Positions 27,118 to 35,600 of a stretch of DNA of 35,600 nt are shown here, in pieces. Under the pieces are notes generated by a model, which searched no databases, had not been told where the DNA came from, and worked only from the letters and a program-made list of their open reading frames with translations. The DNA is from Deltaproteobacteria bacterium (GTDB lineage: Bacteria > Myxococcota_A > Polyangia > HGW-17 > JAJRWW01): positions 1 to 35,600 of the forward strand of contig JAOZUO010000082.1 of NCBI GenBank assembly GCA_029938605.1, written 5' to 3'. The stretch's first letter is position 1, and each line of letters opens with the position of its first letter. The translations under genes and the position numbers were made by a program.

Positions 27118-30100
27118 CTAAAACAGGAAGATGTGGTCCAATAGCTCTGCCAACCGCTGATGTCCGGCAGCGGTGGGCGGTACCAGGAGGGCCGCGCCGG
27201 CGAGGAGGGCGGCCAGGGGGCGCTTGGATTTCGCAGCCCGGCTCAGCATCTTTGCAGCCATCGCCTGCTTTTTTCCTGGGCGGCGGAGGAGGTGTAGGGC
27301 CAACGCCGCGGCCAGGCGTCGCTGGCGGTTGCGGGGGCTGGCGCGCAGCATACGAGCGAGGGATTGAGCCGACGTCGCCCGGGACCATCGGGCGGCCTGG
27401 GCCAGGACGGCGGCGCGTCTGACCTCCAGGGCAGGGTCCCGCAGCAGCCGCCCGAGCAGATCCCCTCCCCGGGTCGAGAGCGACAGGGCCCGGGCCGCGG
27501 TTTGGCGCACGGCCACCCGCGGGCTTCGAGCCGCGGTGGTGAGCACCTCCTGTGCCCGGCTCGTGGTCGCGGGGTCCACGCTTCGGGCTGCGCCCAGGGC
27601 CGCCAGGGCCTCCATGCGTAGCCCATCATGAGGGTCGGTGGCCACGTCCAACAGCACGGGGACCAGGACCGCGGACTGCTTCGCCAGGAGCCGCGCCGCC
27701 GCGTCCAGGGCCGTGCGTCGAACCGCGGGATCCGCGTCCTTCAGGGCAGTGAGCACTACCCGGGCTGCCTTGGCTCCGCCGGCTCGGGCCGCCATGCGCA
27801 GGGCCTCGGCGCGGAGGGTCGGCTCCGGAGATTGGCTGGCCAGCCGGATGGTCTCGGCGGCGGCCACCCGTCCGGCCTCCGCCAGCAGGGCCCGACGCAG
27901 GTCCTCGGATTTGGCATTGCGGTAGGCTCCGGCAAGGCCCCCATCGAGATCGGGCGGCAGCACTCGCGTTGGGAGACGGCCCAGGAGATCCAGCCCGGCG
28001 AGGATCACGGCGTCACTGCCCTTGAAGGCCGCTGACAGTGCCAGGCTCGCGGGGCGGTGTAGCAGGGGTTTGGAAGCCAATTTCGTGAGCGCGCCCAGCG
28101 CGGCGCGGGCCACGCGGGCGTCCTTGTCGCGCACCAGCTTGACCAGCAACAGGCCCGCCTTCAGGGGGGCCACCAGGGCCACCCGGCCCAGTGCCTCCGC
28201 CAGGGCCAACCGCACCGTTGGGTCCGGATCGGACGGGAGCTTCTCCAGCGTCTTCACCACCACGTTCTGGCGCACGGCCGCCAGGCGCCCCAGCCCGGCC
28301 ACGGCGGCGCGGCGCAGGTCGGGTTTGCTCGACCGCGTCGCCCCGACGATGTAGTTCTTGGCGATGGACCAGTGCCGCTTGGACCGCACGAGGAGACTGG
28401 CGGCTGTAACCAAAGCTGCCCGCAATCGCGTGCCGCCGCCCTGGGTCATGGACTCCAGCGTCTTGAGGATACGGTAGGGGTGTGGGTTCCCCAGGGTGGC
28501 CATGGCCACCACCGCGGCGGCCCGGACCCGGGCCGTGCGATCCCCGGCCAGCTTCATGAGCATGATCATCTCACTGACGGGCGCCGCACCGTACGCGAGG
28601 GTTGCCGCCTCCCGTACCTCCTGGGATGGATCCTTGGCCAGGCGCTTGAGTTGTTCGAGATCGATTTTGGCACCGCGCTTAAGGAGCCTGTCGAGTCCCT
28701 GGGCGGCCAACACTCGCCGGGGAGCGCCGACAGGGCCGGGAGTCCCCGCCAGCTTGTACAGCACAGGGGTCACCTCCTGGGCACCAGCGGCGCTCACTAC
28801 CAGATGGAGCGCCGCCCGGGCCACCGTCAAGTCCTTGTTGCCGGCGAGGGCCACCAGCCGCGGGGTCAGCTTCTTGAGGGGGAGGTGTTTGACCTCCACC
28901 ATGGCGAGCCAGGCCAGTAGCTGTTTCTGGGAGGTGGAATCAGCCGCGGAGGTCAGTTCCACGGTGATCCCTTGGGCCGCGGGACCGGGGTGCGTGCGAA
29001 GCAGCTGCTCGAGGGTCCGGCGGGGCCTCGCTGCCGGGCGGCCGGCCAGGTCCCGGGCGTTGCCCGCCAATAGCGTGGCCGCCTCCCGGGGCGCCCGGGT
29101 GGCACCCCAGACCGCCAGGGAGAGCGCCAGACGCCGAAGGGTCGGATTGGGTCGCGTCAGGGAATGACGCGCGAGCTGCAGGGCTCGCTTCGCGCCGAGG
29201 GGGCGTAGATTCTGTACCAGGGTCTGTTGTACGGCCGGGTCGGAATCCCGCGCCAGCTTACGCAACAGCTTGGGATACGCCCCGCTCTTGCGCCCGGCCA
29301 CGGCTAGTGCGGAGCGGGTGGCCAGCCGTCGCAAGGCCCCATCCTTGGACTGGGCTGCCCGGGCCATGAGGCCCCGCTCTTCGCCCTTTGCCTGACCCAC
29401 GATGCCGATGACCCCCAGGATCCGTCGGAGCGCCGCTGGTGTAGTGGCGGTTTTGGTCAGGAGCCTCCAGGCATCTTGGGGTCGTCCGAGCAGAAGGAGC
29501 AACTGTCCCCGCTCCGTGGGCTTGAGCAGATCGAGCACTTGCCCGAACCAGAGGGGCCAGCGACCCTTGCGCGCGGTCAGATCGCCGGTGAGCGTCTTCA
29601 ACCCTGCCGACGTTCGGGACCCAATTGCCGCGGCGGGGAGCCCGGTGTCCACGAGCACCGCGCCCACTTTGGGGCGATGGGGCAGCGGCGTCCATCGTGC
29701 ATACCGGGGCAGCCCACGCTTGACCACGAGGGTGCGGTCCGGCGCCGTGGTGTCGCCGCCCAGGCCGAGGTGATATCCGCTGCCGGCCTGCAGGTATACG
29801 TAGGCACCCAGACCCAGGATCAGTCCGAGTAGCAGGGTCCCCGCCGACAGATTCGCCAGTCGACTTCGACGCAGCAGGCGCCGCTCCTGGGGGGTTGCGC
29901 CCAGCGCGTGGCGAGCGGAGAGTAGCTCCAGGGGACGCAGCAGCCCGCCGGCATGCAGGCGGTTTTGCAGGGTAAGCCGCGCGCGTAAACGCCGTGCCCG
30001 GAGGGTGCCGTCCAGGGCCCGGATCAGGGGCACCAGCGCTTGTTGGGCCAATCGGTATTCGGCCGGATCGCTGCGCTCGCCAAGGATGTGTTCCCGGGTG

Positions 30101-31092
30101 AGCCGCTCCAGGGCGGGCTTGAGCTTGGTCGCGTCCAACCCGCTGGCTTCGGCCAGGTCGGTCAGGGAGCACCAGCCGGCGCCTGTCTGTCTCCGGTCGG
30201 CCAGCTCCGATAGGGCGAGCAGAGCCACGGACTGCCCCGCCTCCCGGATCCGATCGCGCAGCCACCGGGCCCGGAGCACCACGGCGCCGCCGGAGTGGGC
30301 GTAGCGTCGCCGGGAGAGGACCCGGCGCTCGATGGCCGCGGTGACCGCCAACTGCAGATCGAGGGGCAGAACGGGACCGTCGCGGGTGAGATCCAAGGCG
30401 ATGGTTTGGGACATGCCTGACTTGAAGTAGATACCCGACGCGAGCATCCCCTCCTCGATGGCCTGGGTGGCGCGCTCTTCGTCCAGGGGGTCTAGGTGCA
30501 ACCGGCAGCCGGGCGGGATGGAGGCCTCCACCCGCTGTTCCAGCTCGGAGAGCCGATAGAAGGCGGAGCTGTCCACGCAAAACAGCACCTTCAGCTTTCC
30601 GCGGCCCGCTCCCAGCAGCGCCTTAAGGGTGTCGGCGAAGTCGTCAGCCACGTTTCCCTCGAGCTGCTCATCCACATCGTCGAACATCAGCAGCACCCCG
30701 TCGGGCCAGCGCTCGGCCAAGCGTACTGCGTAGTCGACCGTCTCCTCCTCGGCCTGGGGCGGGCTGGCGCTGGCCTGGAACAGCGACTTGCGAAGGGTGC
30801 CCGACACATTTCCGATGCCGTCCACGTAGACCGGCAAGGTGCCCATGCGTTCGAGGCGTGGACTCAGGCCGGCGCAGAGCAGAGAGGTCTTCCCCACCCC
30901 AGCCTCGCCCACCAGCACGCCCGCCCGGAAGTCTTCGCGGCCCACGAGCGCCACCAGGGCGCTGGTCTCCCGTCTCCGTCCCGCGAAGACCTCAGCGTCG
31001 CCGCTGGTAAAGGGGCGCACGCCACGGAATGGTTCAATCCGGTTCTCCCCAGCGCTCGTGGGAACCGAGAATCCACTCTGGACACGAGGCAT
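27118..31092 (-). CDS. Membrane STAND-type ATPase with HEAT-like repeat domain
   Basis: A 1324-residue protein. Residues about 19-330 form a STAND NTPase resembling the nSTAND1 group: the entry motif [20 protein letters not shown], Walker [10 protein letters not shown] (62-70), Walker B-like [10 protein letters not shown] (Asp138-Asp139) and a sensor-like [14 protein letters not shown] winged-helix-like region follows (about 340-400). One transmembrane segment lies at about 416-435 ([18 protein letters not shown]). The remaining about 890 residues are mainly Ala/Leu/Arg helical pairs typical of HEAT/PBS-lyase repeats (for example [32 protein letters not shown]), likely on the far side of the membrane. 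The start is ATG 31092, behind a TATAAT and without a Shine-Dalgarno site. It looks like a signal-sensing switch; ligand and output are unknown. Confidence 0.78.
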   Translation of the reverse strand: MPRVQSGFSVPTSAGENRIEPFRGVRPFTSGDAEVFAGRRRETSALVALVGREDFRAGVLVGEAGVGKTSLLCAGLSPRLERMGTLPVYVDGIGNVSGTLRKSLFQASASPPQAEEETVDYAVRLAERWPDGVLLMFDDVDEQLEGNVADDFADTLKALLGAGRGKLKVLFCVDSSAFYRLSELEQRVEASIPPGCRLHLDPLDEERATQAIEEGMLASGIYFKSGMSQTIALDLTRDGPVLPLDLQLAVTAAIERRVLSRRRYAHSGGAVVLRARWLRDRIREAGQSVALLALSELADRRQTGAGWCSLTDLAEASGLDATKLKPALERLTREHILGERSDPAEYRLAQQALVPLIRALDGTLRARRLRARLTLQNRLHAGGLLRPLELLSARHALGATPQERRLLRRSRLANLSAGTLLLGLILGLGAYVYLQAGSGYHLGLGGDTTAPDRTLVVKRGLPRYARWTPLPHRPKVGAVLVDTGLPAAAIGSRTSAGLKTLTGDLTARKGRWPLWFGQVLDLLKPTERGQLLLLLGRPQDAWRLLTKTATTPAALRRILGVIGIVGQAKGEERGLMARAAQSKDGALRRLATRSALAVAGRKSGAYPKLLRKLARDSDPAVQQTLVQNLRPLGAKRALQLARHSLTRPNPTLRRLALSLAVWGATRAPREAATLLAGNARDLAGRPAARPRRTLEQLLRTHPGPAAQGITVELTSAADSTSQKQLLAWLAMVEVKHLPLKKLTPRLVALAGNKDLTVARAALHLVVSAAGAQEVTPVLYKLAGTPGPVGAPRRVLAAQGLDRLLKRGAKIDLEQLKRLAKDPSQEVREAATLAYGAAPVSEMIMLMKLAGDRTARVRAAAVVAMATLGNPHPYRILKTLESMTQGGGTRLRAALVTAASLLVRSKRHWSIAKNYIVGATRSSKPDLRRAAVAGLGRLAAVRQNVVVKTLEKLPSDPDPTVRLALAEALGRVALVAPLKAGLLLVKLVRDKDARVARAALGALTKLASKPLLHRPASLALSAAFKGSDAVILAGLDLLGRLPTRVLPPDLDGGLAGAYRNAKSEDLRRALLAEAGRVAAAETIRLASQSPEPTLRAEALRMAARAGGAKAARVVLTALKDADPAVRRTALDAAARLLAKQSAVLVPVLLDVATDPHDGLRMEALAALGAARSVDPATTSRAQEVLTTAARSPRVAVRQTAARALSLSTRGGDLLGRLLRDPALEVRRAAVLAQAARWSRATSAQSLARMLRASPRNRQRRLAAALALHLLRRPGKKQAMAAKMLSRAAKSKRPLAALLAGAALLVPPTAAGHQRLAELLDHIFLF

Positions 31093-31099
31093 GGGGGCT

Positions 31100-31105
31100 A
31101 TTATA
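31100..31105 (-). promoter_or_regulatory. Perfect TATAAT -10 box of the STAND gene
   Basis: On the minus strand TATAAT ends 7 bp before the ATG at 31092, predicting that transcription starts at the start codon. The intervening AGCCCCC is not a ribosome-binding site. No good -35 is visible at 16-18 bp (CTCCCG), so an activator or A-rich upstream element may help. Confidence 0.45.
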
Positions 31106-31201
31106 TACGGTTTTTCGCCGATCGGGAGGCGTATCGTAGATCCTGTAGTTGGTGAGACAGACGGGTTGGGAGTAGACTCCCTTGCGCGGAGGAGTGGAGC
31201 G

Positions 31202-31750
31202 ATGAGCGCCCCCCCATTGGTTTTAGACAAAACGTTGAGCAAGGCGGTCCGGTCCGCACTCGGAGACGAGCCCGCAACGGTTCTGGTGGTGGGCTCGGCG
31301 CGACTCGCGGCGAGCCTGTCCAAGGGAGGTCACGCGGTGACCCTGCGTCGGAAAGGGGAGGCGGGGGATGATGCCTCTGATGCTGCCCAGAAGTCGTTCT
31401 TCGACGCGCTCCCCGTCGAGCTAGAGCGGTACGACGCGTTGGTGTTGATGCAGGTGGTGGGGCGCCGGTCCGAGGCCCCCGAAGATCTGGCTCGTCTGGT
31501 TCGAGCCGCGCGACCCGGGGCCTTTGTGGTTCTCGTCGAGCAGGCCGCCTGGGGCCGAGGTGGGCTTTGGTTCATGCGGATGATGGGACGGCTCCTGGGC
31601 CGCCCGCTGGTCACCGACGCCACGGAGCTGAGCGCCCTGTGTCTCAACGCCGGACTCACGGGGTTGCGACAGACCTGGCCCCAGGGGTTGCGGTCCCTGG
31701 TGCTCACCACGGGGCGGGTGCACGCTCTCGCAAGAACCCTCCATTTTTAG
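31202..31750 (+). CDS. Degenerate class I methyltransferase-like protein
   Basis: A 182-residue protein with a Rossmann-like pattern. A first strand and loop read ATVLVVGSARLAASLSKGG, where a true SAM site would have GxGxG. A central strand follows in RYDALVLMQVVGRR, then LVRAARPGAFVVLVEQA (equivalent to the common LRPGG-lvl block), and a C-terminal AGLTGLRQTWPQG. This order resembles small class I methyltransferases, but the SAM loop is not intact and the acidic residue after strand 2 is missing, so it may not be catalytic. GGAGGAG precedes ATG 31202. It is divergent from the STAND gene, with 109 bp between their starts, and is followed by a membrane-protein gene. Confidence 0.6.
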   Translation: MSAPPLVLDKTLSKAVRSALGDEPATVLVVGSARLAASLSKGGHAVTLRRKGEAGDDASDAAQKSFFDALPVELERYDALVLMQVVGRRSEAPEDLARLVRAARPGAFVVLVEQAAWGRGGLWFMRMMGRLLGRPLVTDATELSALCLNAGLTGLRQTWPQGLRSLVLTTGRVHALARTLHF

Positions 31751-31812
31751 GGAAGCCTACCCGGGGAAAATGGGGTAAAAAGGGCAGCCATCCACCTGAA
31801 GGCGGATCATCC

Positions 31813-32442
31813 ATGAGCGAGGCCCAGGCCACCACATCCATTGTTTTGCGAGGACGACTCAAGCCTCCGCCCCTCGGTCGTCTGGGTCGGGGTCTGGTGT
31901 ACGGGACTGGGCTGTTTTTACTGCGTCCGCTGTTGGTGCTCTTGCAGCGTCTCATGGGCTGGCGCCGGGAGGCCCGCTTCACCTGGTCGGGTGGGCAGGT
32001 ACAGGTGGTCAGTCAGGTCTTTCTTCTGGGGCAGGTGCTCCGCACCGAGAGCGAGACCCTTCCCCTGACGCGTATCCAGTCTGCGGCCACGATCACCGCC
32101 CGGGCGGCGGAGCCGGTGGTGCTCGGAGCGCTGGCGGTGACGGTGTCTTTGGTGTGGGGCCTGGTGCAGATCGCCGACGGAATCTACGGTCGGTCCTTCG
32201 GTCTTGTGGCCCTGGGGCTTGCGGCCATGGTGGGCGGCGTCGCGGTGGATCTGGCGATCTTGTGGGTGGCGCGGATCTTCCCCGACCCCTTGCGCCACGG
32301 CCTGGCCCTGCGGACCTTGGCCGGGCGACGGCTGGCCCTGCAAGGCGTGGTGCCTCAAACCGCAGAGAAATTTGCCCGGGGCGTTACGGGCGTGCTGAGC
32401 GATTCGGTGACCTACAAGCCCTTGACAAAGGGTGGGAACTGA
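31813..32442 (+). CDS. Membrane protein with possible bacterial PH-like segment
   Basis: A 209-residue protein of unknown function. Hydrophobic segments lie at about 28-48 (LVYGTGLFLLRPLLVLLQRL), 101-120 (VVLGALAVTVSLVWGLVQIA) and 128-152 (SFGLVALGLAAMVGGVAVDLAI). The stretch VQVVSQVFLLGQVLRTESETL followed by PLTRIQSAATI resembles the strand pattern of bacterial PH (DUF304/bPH2) domains, where a conserved 'LxRIQS' occurs; this is a weak resemblance. It begins 62 bp after the methyltransferase-like gene with a poor ribosome-binding site (GGCGGA). Co-transcription with that gene is likely but not certain. The 3' end contains the promoter of the next gene. Confidence 0.6.
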   Translation: MSEAQATTSIVLRGRLKPPPLGRLGRGLVYGTGLFLLRPLLVLLQRLMGWRREARFTWSGGQVQVVSQVFLLGQVLRTESETLPLTRIQSAATITARAAEPVVLGALAVTVSLVWGLVQIADGIYGRSFGLVALGLAAMVGGVAVDLAILWVARIFPDPLRHGLALRTLAGRRLALQGVVPQTAEKFARGVTGVLSDSVTYKPLTKGGN

Positions 32443-32449
32443 CTAGATT
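32422..32449 (+). promoter_or_regulatory. Strong promoter for the FmdB-like gene
   Basis: A consensus -35 TTGACA (32422-32427), a 16-bp spacer and TAGATT (32444-32449), partly inside the end of the upstream gene. The leader of about 27 nt carries AGGAGCGAGAG before ATG 32483. Confidence 0.6.
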
Positions 32450-32482
32450 CTTTCTGTCATTGCGAGTCCATAGGAGCGAGAG

Positions 32483-32791
32483 ATGCCCATCTACGAGTAC
32501 GCCTGTTCCGGCTGTGGCCATGAGCTAGAGGCCTGGCAGAAGATTTCCGAGAAGCCGAAGAAGGTGTGCCCGATCTGCCATGCCCGCAAGCTTGAGCGCC
32601 TCATCTCCAACACCAGCTTTCAGCTCAAGGGCACGGGCTGGTACGTCACCGACTACGCCAACAAAGACAAGAAAGACAAGTCTTCCCAGTCCTCCAAGGC
32701 ATCGCGTACGTCGGACAAATCCAGCGAGTCCAGCAAGTCCTCCAAGTCCTCCAAGTCCTCCAAGTCCTCGTCCGGCAAGAAGGACGAGTAG
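32483..32791 (+). CDS. FmdB-family zinc-ribbon protein with Ser/Lys tail
   Basis: A 102-residue protein. The N-terminus [19 protein letters not shown] is the FmdB/CxxC_CxxC_SSSS signature, with Cys8-x2-Cys11 and Cys29-x2-Cys32 forming a zinc ribbon. The family is widespread and was named for a regulator next to formamidase genes, but its role is generally unknown. Residues about 42-58 still fit the family ([15 protein letters not shown]). The last 40 residues are almost only Ser and Lys, partly encoded by a 9-bp DNA repeat. The gene has its own consensus promoter, suggesting high expression. Confidence 0.88.
   Translation: MPIYEYACSGCGHELEAWQKISEKPKKVCPICHARKLERLISNTSFQLKGTGWYVTDYANKDKKDKSSQSSKASRTSDKSSESSKSSKSSKSSKSSSGKKDE
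32738..32764 (+). repeat. 9-bp in-frame tandem repeat (x3)
   Basis: TCCTCCAAG is repeated three times, encoding Ser-Ser-Lys in the tail of the FmdB-like protein. Flanking codons extend the Ser/Lys pattern less perfectly. Confidence 0.8.
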
Positions 32792-32884
32792 ACCCGCTCG
32801 GGTCACTTCGCATGCCATCGGCGCCGAGTCGGCGCACAATTCGACGATGTTCTGCTATGCTGGGCTCCGAAAACGGGAGGTTCC

Positions 32885-33526
32885 ATGCGCCTTGCAATGA
32901 TCGCTAGCTCCGTCTTGTGTTTGCTTTGGGCGGCGGGCGGCTGCCGTCCGGTGGCTGATCCCTACCATCCGAAGACCGCGCTGGCCCAGTACGTCCACCA
33001 CATCGAGGCCAACAACTCCAAGGCGGCCTATGCGATGCTTTCCAAGAAGTTGCGTCGTCTATTGAGCTACGAGGCCTTTGCGCGCAAGTGGAAGAAGAAT
33101 TACGCCGAGCTTCGGTTTCAAGCAGCGAATATTCGTAAGCAGATTGGCAAGCACAAGCAGTACGAGGTCCAGGCCCGGATGAAGCTCGGGCAGCGTCGCA
33201 ACGTCTCGTTTACGCACGAAGACAACCGTTGGCGTATCATCGGTGGTGTGGGCGGCGGTGTGGAGTCCCCGACGCCCCGGGCGGCGATTCGTGCCCTGGT
33301 GAAGGCGTTGGAGACGAAGAACCTCTCGGCTTTCATCAAGCTGCTGGGTGCCGACCGGCGCAAGCAGTTCCTTCGGGAGATGACCCTGCGGCTTGAGAAG
33401 CTCAAGGCCAACCTGGATCGAGACTTCGAGATCACGGGCAATCGCGCTCGCCTCCAGTACGATCCGCGGTACTGGATCATGCTGGTCAAGGAGAACGGCG
33501 CCTGGCGGGTGGTGGAATTCAACTGA
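32885..33526 (+). CDS. Small lipoprotein with two NTF2/DUF4878-like halves
   Basis: A 213-residue predicted lipoprotein with a signal ending WAAGGC (Cys20). Two similar halves are apparent: PKTALAQYVHHIEANNSKAA…AYAMLSKKLRR (about 29-58) and PRAAIRALVKALETKNLSAF…IKLLGADRR (about 129-157). Each is followed by basic helices and then strands ending in a …NRWRIIG or …NGAWRVVEF motif. This layout resembles NTF2-like DUF4878-type domains, in which the final W-R-V strand is typical. Function is unknown. GGGAGG precedes ATG 32885, and a TATGCT -10 is visible near 32855-32860. C-rich 14-bp repeats start 7 bp after the stop. Confidence 0.75.
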   Translation: MRLAMIASSVLCLLWAAGGCRPVADPYHPKTALAQYVHHIEANNSKAAYAMLSKKLRRLLSYEAFARKWKKNYAELRFQAANIRKQIGKHKQYEVQARMKLGQRRNVSFTHEDNRWRIIGGVGGGVESPTPRAAIRALVKALETKNLSAFIKLLGADRRKQFLREMTLRLEKLKANLDRDFEITGNRARLQYDPRYWIMLVKENGAWRVVEFN

Positions 33527-33532
33527 TCTGTT

Positions 33533-33588
33533 TGATCCCTTCTCTCTGATCCCTTCTCTCTGATCCCTTCTCTCTGATCCCCTCTCTC
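33533..33588 (+). repeat. 14-bp tandem repeat, four units
   Basis: TGATCCCTTCTCTC is repeated four times (33533-33546, 33547-33560, 33561-33574, 33575-33588), with one T-to-C change in the last copy. It starts 7 bp after the lipoprotein stop. The sense strand is pyrimidine-rich with one G per unit. Confidence 0.9.
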
Positions 33589-33725
33589 ATCTGAACCTTT
33601 TATTGAGTATTTTGGGGTTAACTAGTCGTAATTGTGTGGAGATCCGGCTTTTTTGACCGCCTCTGGGGCCCGTGCTACCAAAGATCATAGGATCATTAGG
33701 AGCACGTACGCTCCGGAGGTGCATC

Positions 33726-35567
33726 ATGGAGGGTTCCCAGAGATCAGAGGCTACACCCCGATTGCCGGTGGAGCTGGAGGTGGACTGCGCCACCGAGCAG
33801 ATGGAAGAGACTGTGACCTTGACGTCCCAGGATGTGGGCGAGGGCGGGCTCTTCCTCAAGACGGAGTTTCCACTGGATCCGGGCACCCGCTTCGGCTGCC
33901 GACTCCACATGGGCTCAGAGCCCTTGCTGGCGGAAGGCGAGGTGGCCTGGGTCCGCAACGGGCCCCCCGAGAGCGATCCCCCGCCCGGCATGGGTGTGCG
34001 ATTTGTTGCGGTGAATCCCGAGGAAACAGAGCGGCTGCGGCAGTACGTGTTGGGCATCGAGGTCCAACCGGACAGTGCGGACAGCGAGCTCCCCCGGGTG
34101 TCCTTCCAACTGGCCGGCGTGGGCCAGCCGTTGCCCGGGGAGTTTCGGGCCATGTCCGACAGTGGGCTCGCTGCCGTGGCGGAGTTGCCTTTTCTCCAGG
34201 TGGGATCCACGGTGACGGTGAACATCGATGAGCCCGGTCGCGAGGGCCCGATGTCAGGCCGCATCGCGTGGTTGTCTCTGGAGCGAGACGAGGAGGTGGA
34301 CGAGAGCCAGCCGCCCAAGATCAGGCTGGGCATCCACTTCGACGACGCGCCGGTCCAGATCCCCGATGCGGATCCCCAATGGGCGTCTGAGCCCGTGGAT
34401 CTCACGACGCGCAAGGACGAGGTGTCGGCTCCCACAGTGACCACGTTGGCCGAGCCCACCCCTGAAGAGATCGCTGCGGTGGACACCTCCTTCCAGACGC
34501 CCTGGCAGGCAGACATCGCGGCTCGACCGGGTGCGGCGGGCAGTGGCCGTCGTCGCCGGGTGCGCAGTCGCCATGGGGCCGTCGGGCTCAACATGACCCA
34601 GGCCTGGTCCTCGTTGCGGGACCGGGCGGCGAAGAACCCGAAGGCCGCGCTGGGGCTTGGAGCCGGCGCCCTGGTGCTGTTGCTCACCCTGGGGATGGCA
34701 TTCGCCTTCTCCGGGTCTGGCCCGAAGAAGAAGTCCAAATCGGCCAAGTCCCCCGTCACGGCGATGCTGGCTGTGGCGCCGACTCCCACGACACCCGACG
34801 CCCCACCGCCCGGCCTGGCGCCCCCCGCGCTCACGGCCACGTCGGCGGCCCCTGGTGCGCCCATCGCCGGCGCTCCGCCGCTGCCCGCTTCAGGGCTCAC
34901 GGGTAAGGCAGTGCTCACCAACGGTCCGGGTGCGAACGCGGATCCGGGCAAGGTGCTGGCCAATGGCGCCGCGGCGGGCAACGCTCTGTTGGCGGATCCG
35001 GGCAAGGTGCAGCGGAAGGTTCCCAAGCGTGTCCACAGCTTCAAACTTGGCGGCAAGCTCGTGGTGAAGCTCGCCCTGCAGTCCAAGCCCGGGCGGGTGA
35101 AGCACTACCTGCTGGCCAATCCCGGCGGCGCGGTCATCGACGTGATCGGGGCGACGCCCTCTTTGGCGCCGGGGCGCTACAAGGTCGCCGACGGCCGCGT
35201 GCGCATGGTCAAGGTGCTGCATCGGGGCAACGGCGCCCGGTTCATCGTCTACTACGGTAAGAAGGTGAAGAAGCCGAAGATCACCATCGTGGCCGGCAAA
35301 AACGGCGTGAGCTTTGTCATGCGCGGTGTGCGCTCGGCGCGAAGTCGAGTGGCCAAGCGGAGCGCGAAGCCCAATCGTAAGGGACTGCGCAAGGGGGTGC
35401 GCAAGAGCGTGCGTGGCCGCCGTATGGTCCGGCGCACCAAGACCCGCGCTCGTCGCAAGACCCGCACGAGTCGTAAGGTCCCTCGTAAGGTCCGTCGTAA
35501 GATCGATCGCCCCAAGCCCATCCGTAGCAGGCACGTGGCCCCCGTGGCCGAAGCCAGCGACGATTGA
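33726..35567 (+). CDS. PilZ-PilZ-TM-AMIN protein with polybasic tail
   Basis: A 613-residue protein. Residues about 10-100 resemble the myxobacterial PilZ-like domain: RLPVELEVDC, then SQDVGEGGLFLKT and GEVAWVRNGP. The RxxxR motif is not clear and the D/NxSxxG motif reads DVGEGG, so c-di-GMP binding is uncertain. A second, more degenerate PilZ-like unit covers about 118-215. After a linker there is one transmembrane segment (about 309-331), a Pro/Ala-rich stretch, and an AMIN-like domain (about 437-535; LVVKLALQSKPGRVKHYLLA, GGAVIDVIGATPSL). AMIN domains bind peptidoglycan in PilQ and AmiC. The last about 75 residues are roughly half Arg/Lys. GGAGGTG precedes ATG 33726. It may couple a second messenger to the cell wall or pilus. 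Confidence 0.75.
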   Translation: MEGSQRSEATPRLPVELEVDCATEQMEETVTLTSQDVGEGGLFLKTEFPLDPGTRFGCRLHMGSEPLLAEGEVAWVRNGPPESDPPPGMGVRFVAVNPEETERLRQYVLGIEVQPDSADSELPRVSFQLAGVGQPLPGEFRAMSDSGLAAVAELPFLQVGSTVTVNIDEPGREGPMSGRIAWLSLERDEEVDESQPPKIRLGIHFDDAPVQIPDADPQWASEPVDLTTRKDEVSAPTVTTLAEPTPEEIAAVDTSFQTPWQADIAARPGAAGSGRRRRVRSRHGAVGLNMTQAWSSLRDRAAKNPKAALGLGAGALVLLLTLGMAFAFSGSGPKKKSKSAKSPVTAMLAVAPTPTTPDAPPPGLAPPALTATSAAPGAPIAGAPPLPASGLTGKAVLTNGPGANADPGKVLANGAAAGNALLADPGKVQRKVPKRVHSFKLGGKLVVKLALQSKPGRVKHYLLANPGGAVIDVIGATPSLAPGRYKVADGRVRMVKVLHRGNGARFIVYYGKKVKKPKITIVAGKNGVSFVMRGVRSARSRVAKRSAKPNRKGLRKGVRKSVRGRRMVRRTKTRARRKTRTSRKVPRKVRRKIDRPKPIRSRHVAPVAEASDD

Positions 35568-35577
35568 GACTCTGATT

Positions 35578-35600
35578 CAGCCGCAAGCCCAGCCGCAAGC
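35578..35600 (+). repeat. 12-bp tandem repeat, cut by the window end
   Basis: CAGCCGCAAGCC (35578-35589) is followed by the first 11 bases of a second copy (35590-35600). It begins 10 bp after the stop of the PilZ-AMIN gene; the full copy number is not visible. Confidence 0.65.

Noticed and set aside
29258..30580. 440-codon second minus-strand frame inside the STAND gene
   Set aside because: Overlaps the STAND gene on the same strand in another frame; Arg/Pro/Gly-rich shadow, while the main frame has the ATPase motifs.
33533..33588. CRISPR array
   Set aside because: The 14-bp units are directly tandem without spacers, and no cas genes are present.

Overview
The window is GC-rich, densely coded, and very probably from a Myxococcota/Bradymonadota-type ('deltaproteobacterial') genome. 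I infer this from several cysteine-rich, Asp-rich secreted lipoproteins (including a run of 32-residue Cys-rich repeats), a PilZ-like protein resembling the domain multiplied in Myxococcus, type IV pilus motors, and a large STAND ATPase. No rRNA, tRNA, CRISPR array, phage or plasmid gene is visible. Assignments come from reading motifs, not from database searches.

Layout. 1-351: non-coding leader with two inverted repeats. 352-1806: Cys-rich lipoprotein. 1911-6009: glpA-glpB-glpC, an anaerobic glycerol-3-phosphate dehydrogenase operon whose genes overlap at ATGA junctions. 6094-6615: small ExbB/TolQ-like membrane protein, followed at once by a 156-bp fully palindromic MITE-like element whose flanking repeat contains that gene's stop codon. 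6874-8943: 689-residue Cys-rich lipoprotein. 9091-15357: amino-acid block with O-acetylhomoserine sulfhydrylase (metY), a divergent MetX acyltransferase, a fused aspartate kinase-homoserine dehydrogenase (thrA) and chorismate synthase (aroC). 15518-16411: repeat lipoprotein. 16427-17590: glycosyltransferase, convergent with an RlmI-type rRNA methyltransferase (17661-18902, minus).

19259-25234 is an envelope/motility block: a coiled-coil one-TM protein with a polybasic tail, a TPR protein, a lipoprotein, then pilB and pilT. A ThiC-family radical-SAM enzyme and a TlpA-like thioredoxin lipoprotein follow. They meet, tail to tail with a 5-bp gap, a 1324-residue membrane STAND ATPase with HEAT-like repeats on the minus strand. 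Divergent from the STAND gene lie a degenerate methyltransferase-like protein and a membrane protein with a possible PH-like segment, then an FmdB zinc ribbon, a small lipoprotein, and a PilZ-PilZ-TM-AMIN-polybasic protein closing the window.

How the parts relate. GlpABC would feed electrons from glycerol-3-phosphate to the membrane quinone pool. MetX, MetY and ThrA form a connected route from aspartate to homoserine, O-acylhomoserine and homocysteine. PilB (with an MshEN c-di-GMP motif) and the PilZ-AMIN protein are two candidate c-di-GMP inputs to envelope and pilus function.

The most unusual signals are the palindromic element at 6616-6771, the membrane STAND-HEAT protein with its divergent partners, the PilZ-AMIN-polybasic architecture, C-rich short tandem repeats starting 7-11 bp after four stop codons (candidate Rho-loading sites), and -10 boxes placed so that some mRNAs would be leaderless.
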